From Byssothecium circinans (Eukaryota; Ascomycota; Dothideomycetes; Pleosporales; Massarinaceae), in NCBI GenBank assembly GCA_010015675.1, contig ML976984.1:1022348-1086347 (forward strand): a stretch of DNA of 64,000 bases. Direction: 5' to 3'. Positions 10,288 through 20,956 of this stretch are shown here, piece by piece. Made by a program: the position numbers and the translations under genes. Each line of letters opens with the position of its first letter. Position 1 is the stretch's first letter. The notes under the pieces were generated by a model, which saw only the letters and a list, made by a program, of their open reading frames with translations, did no database searches and was not told where the DNA came from.

Positions 10288-11883
10288 ATGGCGACGCGTG
10301 AGCTGATGATCCAGCGCGCTGCTGGCTCTTATATCGATCATACTTTTTCTAGTATACGAGCTGCTGCTAAGGCGTACAACATCCCTGAGTCGACGCTACG
10401 TAACCGCCTCAAAGGGGCAACAAATCGCGCTACAGCTCATCAACAACAGCAGCGACTAGCTCCAGAACAAGAAGAATTCCTCGTTGAATGGATCCTCGAA
10501 GAAGCTGCCCGCGGCTTCCCTCCCTCCCACGCTCGAGCCCGCGATATGGCGAATCGAATCCTACGAATGAACGGCGATCAGAATCCTATTGGCAAGCTCT
10601 GGATCTCCCACTTTATAAAGCGCAATCCACGCGTCGCCTCTGTTATTGGTAGAAAGCTTGAAGCTCCTAGAGCTGAGGCTACTACTCCTGAACAAGTGCG
10701 CGCGTTCCTCGAGCTCTACGACGCGACTCGGCAGCGGTTTAATATATCAGTCAACAACACGTATAATATGGATGAGGTTAGCGTTGCGCTAGGCGTGTGT
10801 ACGAACACCCAGGTGCTTGCATCTGCAAAGAAGAAAAAGGCTTATACAAAGACTCCAGAGAATCGCGAATAGGTGTCACTTCTAGAGTGTATCTCTGCGT
10901 CAGGGCGGAAATTACGCCCTATAGCCATATTCAAAGGCCAGAGCCTACAAACTACGTGGTTTCCATCTACAACAGTGCCAAATTGGTTCTATACAACCTC
11001 AGAGAACGGCTGGACGTCAAACGCTATTAGGACTGAGTGGTTAAAGCGTATTTTTATCCCAGGAACTGCCACACCCTCAGATAACTGGCGGCTGTTAATC
11101 CTAGACGGTCACGGTAGCCACGCGACTATAGAGTTCTCTCTAGCTACCAAACTGAGTCGTATACAGCTCCTTTTCCTCCCAGCTCACTCATCGCACGTCC
11201 TACAACCTCTAGATCTCGCGCCGTTCTCAGTTATCAAGCAAAAGTATCGCAGGCAGATCCAGGAGCTTACCAGTCTCGACGACGCTGCGCCTGTAAAGAA
11301 GGAGCGCTTTATAACCTGCTACAATCAAGCTAGGGAGGAAGGCTTTACAGAGCGCGTGATTCGCGCTGGTTGGAGAGCTGCTGGTATATGCCCATTAAAC
11401 ATCAATCAGGTGCTTCAATCATCACAGCTCTGCCAGCAGCCCACTACACCACCACGCGCGAAACACACTCTGTATGAGGTAGACCAGGTCCTCATTACTC
11501 CAAAAGGACCTCGCGATCTCTACCGCGCGCAGCAGCTCCTCTGTCGCTCTGAAAAGCTCTCTCGTACAGCCCGGGCTGTTCTCCAGAAAGCAGGGAAGGC
11601 ACTTTCTAGAGCTAATATACGAGCAGCAGAGCTTGAGGCAGCTAAAACGCGATACCAACTGCAACTACAGACTATCAACTCTACGCGGCCTCAAAGGCGA
11701 GTTCAGGTTGATCCAAATCAGCGATTTGCACAGGCAGATCTGGTGATGGAGGCAATTCACAAATTAGACGCAATTGAGGCTTCAAACGTCGCAGAGAAAG
11801 CTGCAAATGCTGCCAAATTAGCTGCAAACGCTGCTGTAGAGAGGGATTTTAAATCTATGTGTATAGAATGGCAAGCACTCTAA
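10288..11883 (+). pseudogene. Pogo/Fot1-type DDE transposase with one in-frame TAG
   Basis: From the ATG at 10288 (MATRELMIQ) to 11883 there are 532 codons in one frame with a single internal stop, TAG at 10870-10872. Order of parts: psq-type helix-turn-helix (SIRAAAKAYNIPESTLRNRLKG) near residues 25-50, CenpB-type domain (FLVEWILEEAARGFPPSH), then the DDE catalytic core with YNMDE, LLILDGHGSH and LQPLDLAPF supplying the acidic residues, and a coiled tail rich in alanine and lysine. The related element at the right edge of the window has TGG (Trp) at the matching codon (ENREW), so the TAG is most simply a G-to-A change. As it stands the element could not make full transposase but keeps perfect ends and might be moved by another copy. 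Confidence 0.9.
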
Positions 11884-11921
11884 ATACTGCTGAGAAAATC
11901 GAGCTTTTGCAGCCTCTACTG

Positions 11922-11980
11922 GTTTTGGTGGGGTGCGCAGCTTCCCTATATGCGCAGCTTCTATATAAGCGAGCTTAGCT
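11922..11980 (-). repeat. Right terminal inverted repeat of the pogo-like element
   Basis: 59 bp, the exact reverse complement of 10179-10237. It ends 124 bp before the start codon of the gene at 12105. Confidence 0.92.
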
Positions 11981-12104
11981 TGTGCTTGTGCTAGGATCCC
12001 TGTCAGTCGCGCCGCGCGGTGAACGTCATGAGAAGAAAGTTTGGCAAGCGCTCTCCACTCTCTTCTCAGTCGTCCCCTCCTTCCGACATCCACATCAGCC
12101 ATCA

Positions 12105-15100
12105 ATGAGCGCTGCGCACATATGCATTCGCAGCGTGCTGACACAGGCATTTCGTCCGTCCACCTCTAGAGCCGCCGCATCCTGTGTTATCCCCGAATTC
12201 CTCGTTCCTGCCATCGCCCGCTGCCCCCGTCGCCCCTTCTCCTCGACAAGGCGCTGTGGCTTATCAACGGCCGAATTGCTCCAAGAAGCCACTCTTCAAT
12301 ATCCTCCAAAGCCTCGCCCTCCGGCCAATGCCTCCAGCATCCCGTTTCCCATCAAACGGGAGCGGGGCAATGTACAGGCATGGCTTGCCGCCATCGATCC
12401 GTTCCTTCCGTTCCTTCTTCGACAAGTGCCATCAAACGAACCCGATATATCCTCCACGGTGACGGCGTTTGACTTGGCTGGAGTGATCAACGTTGCGCAG
12501 CAAGCTTCTGTAGACCTTCTGGGTCATATTGGACTAGTAGAGCAAAGATGGGACACTGTAGTTTGGATGGCAAAGAAGCTAGTCGAGAACGGGAAAGACA
12601 CGACGGAGCCTCCTGCTCAGTTAGAGCCATTTGCCAATGTCATATGGCCAGAGGACGAGCCCCGGAGTCTTGACCATCTGACCAACAATGCTCTCCGCAT
12701 AGAGCGGGCTCGGCCATCGAGGAAGCTCAAGCACACACTGGACCATTTGACGTCCATCCCCGACACCATTGATCCATCTCATCGTTTCGTGAAGAGAGCC
12801 ATTGGCCAACTTTGGCGAAGTCTGGGCAAGATGGTGCTCGTCGCAGCGGAAAGAGACCCAGTAGAATACGACACAACCATGGCTCGTGTTCTGGAGATTA
12901 TTGCCCACCTCCACCACATTGGACTCATGCCGGAATCTGTATACACCCACAAGTCGAACAAAGATAGCCACGCGCTACAACAGCCGCCAACTCTGCATCT
13001 ATTGTCCACCCAGATCCTCACAGCACTCTCAGACGCTTCTTGGCGAGCCCATGAGGCATCTGTCAAAGTCGCCACCGAGCGCTTGAACGCGTCCTATTTC
13101 CTCGGCCACGAGATCCCAGGGTCGCGGTACAAAGTCAAAGTCACCGAAATAGGTCCGGAGCTATGGATAGAACTTATCCTATGGTCTTGTCTCCACGGTG
13201 GATGGTTGCTGGACGGGTCTGCTATCCTAGAGCAGATGATCTCTCCGGAAAGACAGCGGATATGGCATTTGATCAGCTGGCGAGAGCTTCTGCAGGCGAA
13301 AGAACTGGAGTCGGTGCGCAGCACTGGGTGGGGATTGTTTCAACGGCGCGAAGACGTTGCCACCCAAGCCGAAGCTCGAGCGCAGACGGAGAGAACAATC
13401 AGCAGTGAGGTCGTAGCAGCCTTTGTGGACGGCCTGGTGGATAAGATGCGCCTGGGTGTGGGCGCTCGTGGTAGCGAGCCAGAGAACCTAATGGAGCGAA
13501 TCAAGGTGCTCAAACTCTTCCTCGACAAGAACAAGTTGAGTCTCGGAACAACAACATGGGACGCTATAATATCTCGTCTCCTAGAGTCGGGCGGGATAAT
13601 TCCGGAGAAGCGACCAGAACTCCTGTTGAGCATTTTGGATCTGGCATCTGCCTTTGGTTCAGAGGTCAGCGCTGTCAATGCGCCATCCAAAGAGGCTCTG
13701 GAACAAGCCGAACCACCCTATTTCTACGAGCCCACCACAATACCCCTCAATTTTCTTCATCAGACGATGCGGTCGTTTATCCAAAATGGAGACATTGCAG
13801 GCGCCATGACCACACTGAAGGCGCTTCAACAGTTCACTGATAGCAACAAGCAAAAGTCATTGGAGCAATTCTTTGAAGCCCTAAAATCGGCTCCTGTCCA
13901 TCATGGAGACACCTTCTCAAGCCGGCTACCACCGATTGAGTTTCCAGCATTCGACACACAGCTTTCTGTGACGCTACTCGCAAAGCTTTTAGATCTCGCT
14001 ACCGAGTCTAAGATGTACGATTTAGGGCGATACTTTCTGTTCTCTGAAGACTTGGACGGCCCACTGATCGAGCCTGCAATGTACGGGAGCTGGGCTATGG
14101 CCGCCTCCATCATCCGCTTTGGCACCATGGCTGGCGAGGACGATCTCGTATTGAAGATTGTGGAGAAGACAGGAACCTGGAATGATGAGACCCAGACCCA
14201 TCGCTTGCCTCATGAATTTCTCACGGCATTGCTGTGTAGCCAAATAAAGCTGCACCGCTGGAAATCAGTGCGTGGTATGCAGAATTATGTTTTGCAGAAT
14301 CCAGGGTACAAAATCCAACCCGAAATCATCGCCACTATCGGTGCAGAATTACTGCGATCCGCCACTCATTCCGATGGGGAGGGGTCTTCGGAGAGGACCC
14401 AGGTCTGCCACGCTTTCGCCGACTTTCTGTTTACATGGGAGAACCTTGTCCTATCAGATATCCGCAACGAGCTCTATTGTGTCCTCGCTTTACTCTCGAC
14501 CGTGTCCGCGGAGTGGATGGAGTATTGCTCACAGTTTCTCACCTTCTCCACACGTCAAGGCATCAAACTCTCGACCGATGACTTCAACCAGATTCTCGGA
14601 GGACTTCTCGATGGATATGGCAGTACGAAAGGCAGAGATTTTGTAGAAATATGGTGCTACAAGCCACCAAGAACATTCGAGCCCTACAGAGCGCCCGGTG
14701 GTCTACCGACCATGCCTCAGTACCGTCTAGGCAAAGGAGACGAATATGAAAGTCGACCCGATAACATCGAAATCGTCCAGCCCTCAGGCGCTAGGCTTAT
14801 CCTCGTGGGTCGAGTGCATCCGAATCGACAGACCATCTGGGCCATTTTACGCAAAGTCCAGCAGGAGGAAGATCAGAGGAGACAGCGAGGCGAAATAGTC
14901 GCGCAGGCAGTGCAGCGCGAAGTACGCGAGACGCTCAAGTGGGCCGCTCGGCTGTTGTACTACCTTGGCTTCGACTATGAGGACATTATCCGCGACTTGG
15001 GCAGCCTCGCTGAACTAGCCGAGCTTGAGGCTCCGCAGGCGCGTAGGGTGCTTGGATTGGATGTGGGGAGAAGCGAGAGCGAGAACGAGGAAAGGGGCGA

Positions 15101-15113
15101 GACGGATTTGTGA
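12105..15113 (+). CDS. Large mitochondrial protein, helical-repeat type, function unknown
   Basis: A single exon of 1002 residues. The start is the ATG at 12105 (CATCAATGAGC); the frame above it has no ATG. The first 60 residues are rich in Arg, Ser and Ala, poor in acid, and end in RRPFSSTRRCGLST, a typical mitochondrial presequence and cleavage region. The remainder is a long run of predicted helices with PPR-like spacing but no clear PPR consensus, and a C-terminal ETLKWAARLLYYLGFDYEDI segment. Proteins of this size and build in fungi include organelle expression and complex I assembly factors (for example CIA84), but I cannot assign one. The pogo-like element ends 124 bp upstream and may have displaced its promoter. 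Confidence 0.75.
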   Translation: MSAAHICIRSVLTQAFRPSTSRAAASCVIPEFLVPAIARCPRRPFSSTRRCGLSTAELLQEATLQYPPKPRPPANASSIPFPIKRERGNVQAWLAAIDPFLPFLLRQVPSNEPDISSTVTAFDLAGVINVAQQASVDLLGHIGLVEQRWDTVVWMAKKLVENGKDTTEPPAQLEPFANVIWPEDEPRSLDHLTNNALRIERARPSRKLKHTLDHLTSIPDTIDPSHRFVKRAIGQLWRSLGKMVLVAAERDPVEYDTTMARVLEIIAHLHHIGLMPESVYTHKSNKDSHALQQPPTLHLLSTQILTALSDASWRAHEASVKVATERLNASYFLGHEIPGSRYKVKVTEIGPELWIELILWSCLHGGWLLDGSAILEQMISPERQRIWHLISWRELLQAKELESVRSTGWGLFQRREDVATQAEARAQTERTISSEVVAAFVDGLVDKMRLGVGARGSEPENLMERIKVLKLFLDKNKLSLGTTTWDAIISRLLESGGIIPEKRPELLLSILDLASAFGSEVSAVNAPSKEALEQAEPPYFYEPTTIPLNFLHQTMRSFIQNGDIAGAMTTLKALQQFTDSNKQKSLEQFFEALKSAPVHHGDTFSSRLPPIEFPAFDTQLSVTLLAKLLDLATESKMYDLGRYFLFSEDLDGPLIEPAMYGSWAMAASIIRFGTMAGEDDLVLKIVEKTGTWNDETQTHRLPHEFLTALLCSQIKLHRWKSVRGMQNYVLQNPGYKIQPEIIATIGAELLRSATHSDGEGSSERTQVCHAFADFLFTWENLVLSDIRNELYCVLALLSTVSAEWMEYCSQFLTFSTRQGIKLSTDDFNQILGGLLDGYGSTKGRDFVEIWCYKPPRTFEPYRAPGGLPTMPQYRLGKGDEYESRPDNIEIVQPSGARLILVGRVHPNRQTIWAILRKVQQEEDQRRQRGEIVAQAVQREVRETLKWAARLLYYLGFDYEDIIRDLGSLAELAELEAPQARRVLGLDVGRSESENEERGETDL

Positions 15114-17310
15114 AAAAGGACCGGGTTCGGCATCCTGCAAAGGACTTGAGGTTGTGACGACAAGTTTTTTTCTATCAGAGGAAGGCAAGTTTAGAACAAC
15201 GTATATGTGTTGTGTCTCGAGAACACCCATGTCCACGGGTAGCCGCTGCACACGTGAAGCATGCGGTGTAACCCTTGCACATGTGGACACACCTGAGAAT
15301 CCGCGTAACCCTGAGGTAGTTTGGGATAATAGCGTCCCCGCACGCCCACAAGATAGACAGCTGTCAAAAGCCTCGAAAAGCTAATCTAGACCAGTGAGAA
15401 GAAAAAAAAGACATCATACCACTACCTGCCTACACTCACTCCACTTCAAGCATGCCCGTGTGTCAAGAAACCATCATTTCTCTACCTAAAAAGAAAAAAT
15501 TCGTTCCCTAGTGCTAGTACTGTTTGCCACGCAGTCTGTCGTAACCGCAAGACGACAGCTCCACGAATTAAACAGCGAACCGTAGATGTAGTGAAGTTTG
15601 AAAGCGGAGCACTGGGATACCTGCCCAATGAGGCCGGCTACCTATGCCACTATGGACGATGACATGACACGTCGGAGATCCCTACTCAACGCACAGCAAC
15701 CGGAGTCCGCGCGCACTACTGTGCAGCCGTGAAATTTTGTGGGGAAATTTAGAACCCTAACGGCGCTGTGGGCATTGGCCTTGCAGCATCTCGGCGGGCG
15801 GCTGAGAAAAAAAGTCTCGTGCATTCTTTGACGCTAGAGATTTGGGCGATTTTCGCCCTCGTCGAAGGGGATTTTTGAAAGCACGGCGGCATTGCGGGGG
15901 AGATTGGATTGGATTCGAAATAGGGTGTATTTTATAGGGTGAGAGAGAGAAGAATAGCTATTTCAATGACGATGAGTGAGTGAATGAATGAACAGTAGAA
16001 GCACCCCGCGACGGCCCGCCCGCTGCAGCTCTCCTGTCACCTTCACCGCTTTTTGTACACTCGTGGTGTCGCGCGTATCGATACCCATACGTATCATAGT
16101 GTTTTGGAGGGGCAGTTCAAAAGGTACGTCAACGATCCACAGGGATGGGGGGTGGAGAAAACCATCGAGACAGGTAGCGGCATCGACAGTATTTTCCACG
16201 GCGTTGCTACCACATCGAATCGAGATTTTCCAAAGGGATATTAGATATGACGACGGCAAAGGCCATCTGACGAAGGAAGAGCAGCAATGTAATATGTGCC
16301 ACTGCAAGGACAGCAGGGATGTGCCGGGCGGGCGTTTGGGCGTCGGCGAATTGGAGGAGCTTGTTGGGAGTTGCTCTTGATGCTCCTTTTAGCCACTTTT
16401 TAGCCCCGGTTGCCTCATCGTGTGTTTGAACCTGTGTTGGGGTTGGACGCACTGAGGTTAGTTTTGGTTTGGTGGGGAGATGCCTGCCCAAGCGCGAGGG
16501 GCACACGACAGCCCGCGGACGGGACTGTGAAGATAGAAGATTGCAATGAGGGTATTTGATAATTGAGAAAATCGATGACTCTTATGCGGCAGGCTGGCGA
16601 GTGTGAGATTGAGGACTCATTGAAGACTCATACGTGGTGGTCCGTGGTGTGTCAATGGCATGTGTGCTGCCGCCTCGTATGATGACTCCCCGGTCGCACA
16701 TGCCTCTCACCGCCGATGCGAAACCCGATACAGACTAGCGCGCCTTCCCTCCAAACCAAAACTTCTTCCTACCGGCCGGTCTGCTCCCTCCCCTCTGCAC
16801 CCCTCACAGACAGCAAAGTCGCAAATATATACCCAAAGGAACATATACACACAGCATTCAACCCCATCTTCGTCGAGACAATGCCGCAGGCAATCGCTGA
16901 GCTCTAAATCCCCTCTGGGCGGCCTGCACATGGTAGGCCGTCCCAGCCGGCCAGCTCACGAGAATTTCAACCTCCACGACGATACAATTAACGACTGCCT
17001 CCCAGCACATCTGCTCGCAGCCGTCTACTCAATTGATCAATCGTCGGGCCTGCACCAGCCAAGTCCAGCACTGTCAGTTCTATAGGCTCAACCTGCCTGA
17101 ACAGCGACACCCTCCCAAGACTCAACATAGTTACGAGTCTGGCTCCCAGTACACCATACATACAAAATACCGAACGCTGTTTCCTTTTCCTTTCCGACAC
17201 CCCCGACCGCTCCTCAACTCTCCGCCTTTGGCTGCTGTCGCCTGGAGTCTTGCCAGCCAGCCAGCACGAAACTCACCTGAACCCAACGAAAGCCGAGGCG
17301 AGCAAACGAG
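15114..17310. other. Long intergenic region, probable IFH1-like leader at its right end
   Basis: About 2.2 kb without a supported gene. The right-hand part, from roughly 16650, is C-rich and poor in stop-limited structure, as expected for a long 5' leader of the gene at 17311. Frames of about 100 codons on the minus strand near 15963-16506 show no domain and were not accepted. Confidence 0.4.
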
Positions 17311-19690
17311 ATGGCGCACTCTACACATGCCCGGGCTGTCATGGCCGAACTCGGCGGCAAGCATCTGCAAGATCGCGTGCCGTCCCACCACACACACAGC
17401 AATCCCCGCAACGGCGACCAGCGCGCCTCGAATCCTGCCGCAAACACCACCCAGAACGCCGATGATGCAGACGACGGTCTGGCCAGCGAGGAAGCCTCGA
17501 ATGAGGACGACGATGAGGACAGTAGTGGTACTCGTGGAGATGACCAGGAGGATGAAGAAGAAGAAGAACCAGAAGCGATAGCCCCGTCTCATGGTCGTGG
17601 CAAGGGCAAAGGAAAACGCCCCGCCATACGTGTTGAACCTGTTGACGACGTTGATTCTGAAGATGAAGAGAACGATGTAGTGACCTATGAGACGGGGCTG
17701 AAACCCAGCAAGCACCCGGTGAATCAGTTGCTCATGGCGAATAAGAAGCGTACCTTCAGCAATGTATCTAACACCTCTGTACTTTTCGGAGACGATGAGG
17801 CCGAGAGTGCTTTCCCTCGACGCAAGATTGCGCGGAAGCTTAGCAACAGCAGCTTTAAGCCGCTGCTCAAGTACAAGGAGAACGCTAACCCAGACATGAT
17901 TGGTACTGCGAACGCCATTGAGTCGGACGATGAAGATTACAGCGGCGTCAACCTGGTACCAGATGATATGGATGACTTTGAGGAGGAAGAGGAGAGCTAC
18001 ATTATCCAAGAAGAACTTGGCCAGACCGCCCCTTTCAACTCATTTGACATGCAGTACAACGATGCTCGTCGCCTGAGTCTTGATAGCCACGCGAGCGATA
18101 GCATCTTCGACATGACTGCTCCACTGACCCAAGCCTACTTGGAGGGAATGAACCTTCCCGACCACGGTTTTGGTCCATTCTTTGAACCTGAAGCCCTTCC
18201 ATCGTCGCCCGTCCCCCTCGCCAAGAGGAAATTCTCTGATAGCTCTACGAAGCGCGTACGCTTTGACGATGAAGTGCAGATGTCAGACAGTTCAAGCACG
18301 TCTTCTTCGGAGCTCAATAGCTCGCTCTACCCGGATCTGTTTTTGTCACAAGACAAGCTCCCAGCGAGCCTAACCCAACTGATGGAGAATGACTATGACG
18401 AGGATAATGGAGACTACTACGATTCTCCTGCGTCTGAGATCTCTTTCTGGGACTACAGGGACCCAATTCCAGGTCCTCAGTCTGCACAAGAAGCTGTTCC
18501 TGAGGTTGACGAGACGTCTGAAGCAGGCTCCAGTGGCTATGAAAGTATGCTCGTGCTCTTTTCTTCCAACGTGCTGATACTAACTTTGCATCTCAGCTGA
18601 CCTGGGCGATACTACTGACGAGTACGAATCCGACTTGGAATCACTTGCTCAGCCTCAGACGCCGCTACAGAACAAGTCGGTACTTCACCGTCCTTCTTCG
18701 GCGCCAGGATCCAAGGTCTCTAGCCCGCAGCCTTTTGAGCGATCTTCTAGGCCTAGGCGTGCCATCCCTCCTGTTCGAGGTATCTTCGTCCATGAGGAGA
18801 ACAACAAAGCAATTGCCGTGACAAATCGCACAACCAAGAAGCTCACGTTTTACCGGCCACGTGTTTCTGTGGTTTCTTGGATGTCCTCGCAGAACCTCCA
18901 TAGCAGCTCCAACAGCACAAACAACAGTCCCCGTGCACCGCTGCAGCAGTACAATGCTTCAGACAGTGAATTGAGCAATGAGATGTTCAACAACCCATCC
19001 ACCGCTGACATCATGCTCACCGGCATCTTTGGATCGGCTCCAAATCACGAATACTTCTTTGGTGGTGATAACATGGGGCCACCCGAGGCATTCTATCCAT
19101 TCGTCAGCGTCGGTGCAAACGGTACCATCATGGACGAAGAGGGCGATTTGGACGAGGAAGAAGACGACTACGAAGACGATCTCAATCTCGCCGACTTCAT
19201 GGACTTTGGCGATGATGCTGATGCCACTGATGTGGAGCAGGAGGATGACGAAACAGATGTCCCAGCAACCCCAGCGACTTCCATGATGGCCATCAACGGA
19301 TCCACGCCCGCTCACCCGACTCCTCTCAGCGAGACGCCTGCCAATCGAAAGAGGACTGAGTCTGATGCCATGCTCCAGCATTTCGATCGAGGTGTGGTCA
19401 CGGCTTTCCGGAACAACCAGAACCGTTACCGCGATGTCGCGTGCCTCCCATCCGACCCCACGATCCGGGCTTCTGTCTCCAAACCGATCCGATCTGGAAA
19501 GTCGGCCGAGCAGTTGATGACTCCTCTCCGCAAGCGATCAGGATCGAGGCGTACCGCCAAGTCTCCATACCAAGCTAGCTCCCCCATGGTACACGCCAGC
19601 TCTCCATCCACCGGCGTCGCTCGAGCTTCTTCACGACTACACAGTTCAGTTTTGAACACCCAAGCCCCGCCAATGGGCACTTTTTCTTAA
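17311..19690 (+). CDS. IFH1: CRF1/IFH1-like transcriptional coactivator
   Basis: Exons 17311-18544 and 18597-19690 with a 52-bp intron carrying a TACTAAC branch site; 775 residues. A long acidic N-terminus is followed by the CRF1-type block DDEDYSGVNLVPDDMDD near residue 210, a GYETDLGDTTDEYESDL block across the splice junction, GIFVHEENNKAIAVTN near 470, GPPEAFYPFVSVGANG near 570 and LQHFDRGVVTAFRNNQNRY near 670. That order is the one seen in Pezizomycotina CRF1-domain proteins. In yeast IFH1 works with Fhl1 to switch ribosomal-protein genes on under TOR control; the same role here is inference. Nuclear. The start ATG at 17311 is preceded by a long C-rich leader. Confidence 0.85.
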
Positions 19691-20410
19691 GGCGTACGCC
19701 CGATCCGCATAGCCCTAATACAGGTCGGCTGCGAGGCTGTCATTTCGGAGGTTGAAGATTTGAGGAAAACTATTGAGATCTCCTGTGAGATCTTCAAACG
19801 ACGTCACGATATCCACGGCCTTTCTGTCTCTAGGCGGCTTTATTGCGGCACTGTTTTCATTACACGGTTGTCTATTATGCCTTTGCATATTTTACGAAAA
19901 GTTCTTCGGCTCGGGAGGCGGTCCGGATAAAAGTCTGAACGAACCGCTTGACGACCAAAACTGCTCCTTGCTTCGGCTTGGGGGCACATGGGAGTTGACG
20001 ATTCTCTCTCTTCCTTTAATTCGGTAAGACTTTACCCCTTTCCCCTCTTTCGTGCCATGTTTTTTTTCCTGCTCTGCTTTGTGTTGTTTTCTTTCTTTCT
20101 TTGCTGCAAAGCGTCGTCATGACCTCCCCTTTTTCTCCTTAAGAAGGATCAAGAGGCACTGGACTGGGACGATACCACGGGTGGCTTCAATGACACGTTG
20201 TGGTTCTGGAATGGCGATACCCTGGGGTTCATGGTTGGGCTGGAGACATGTCATGGAAGGAGTATCATTGCTCGATCTCTCCATCGTTCGAGAGGGCGGT
20301 GGAATTGAAGGATCAAGAGGAGAAATTTTCTGCACTTTTTGTGATGGAAGTGACTGGTCTGGCGTCTGCCGGATGGGTCGGGTTGGGCCTTTTCTCTTCA
20401 GTGTATGAAT

Positions 20411-20440
20411 CGACTTGACTTGACTTGACTTTGACTTGAC
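20411..20440 (+). repeat. TTGAC short tandem repeat
   Basis: About six imperfect copies of the pentamer TTGAC/ACTTG in 30 bp, in the 3' flank of the IFH1-like gene. Confidence 0.8.
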
Positions 20441-20760
20441 CTGGGTCGGACTGGTCAATCATGTGTAGGAGTATATTTGACGGTTGTGGGATTTCCTTTT
20501 TTTTTAGTTTCCGAGAGCGAATACAAGATTTAAAATAATGAGCTCTTCTTGATGGTTGGCGTGATTGATGATGTTGAATGACGGCGATGGAAAGGTTATT
20601 TTATTTGAGCCTTATTCATGACTCGAATTTGAACAATCGTGTCAGAGTCCTTTTCCACGTGCTCTGCGTCGTACCTTGCATCGATCAATGCACATCAACG
20701 CGTGCCGTACCACACCTATTTCTTCTCGTATCGTGACACGGGTGGCAGATTTGTTACCAA

Positions 20761-20830
20761 AGCTTAGCTTTGCTTAGCGTAGCGTAGCCGCGTAGCGTGG
20801 TGTGGTGTGGTGTTAGTGTGGTGTTGGTGG
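20761..20830 (+). repeat. AGCGT / GTGTG simple repeat tract
   Basis: Runs of TTAGC and TAGCG followed by repeated GTGTGGT and GTTG units, about 70 bp, roughly 130 bp upstream of the seipin start. Possibly part of its promoter. Confidence 0.7.
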
Positions 20831-20956
20831 TCCAAGCTTCCCGGGGCTTGGGGCACCCGCCGACGTCACTTGTTGTTGACGACATATGGTGAGATCGAAA
20901 CAACGCACGGATTCTCAACGAGCGCTAAAGCTTGGAACGTCGTTGAAATTTAAGAG

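Larger units (their letters stand above)
10179..11980 (+). mobile_element. Pogo/Fot1-like (Tc1-mariner superfamily) DNA transposon
   Basis: A 1.8-kb element bounded by 59-bp terminal inverted repeats (10179-10237 and 11922-11980) that are identical over all 59 positions, enclosing a DDE_1-type transposase frame. Size, gene layout and CenpB/psq-like helix-turn-helix match the fungal Fot1/pogo group. Identical ends argue for a recent insertion. A clean TA target duplication is not visible: TA is present at 10178-10179, but the matching right flank reads TT, so the exact ends could shift by 1-2 bases or the duplication has mutated. It lies in the divergent promoter between the PARP-finger gene and the gene at 12105. 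Confidence 0.92.
19691..20956. other. Intergenic with short simple repeats
   Basis: About 1.27 kb between the IFH1-like gene and seipin. No supported gene. It contains a TTGAC run at 20411-20440 and a GT-rich simple repeat at 20761-20830, and otherwise nothing I recognise. The last 120 bp are probably the seipin promoter or leader. Confidence 0.4.

Noticed and set aside
15963..16506. Minus-strand frames of about 100 codons with a hydrophobic stretch
   Set aside because: No acceptable start, splice sites or domain; the region looks like untranslated sequence upstream of the IFH1-like gene.
16650..17085. Plus-strand frame in the leader of the IFH1-like gene
   Set aside because: Starts with GTG and is low-complexity C-rich leader sequence; at most an upstream open frame.
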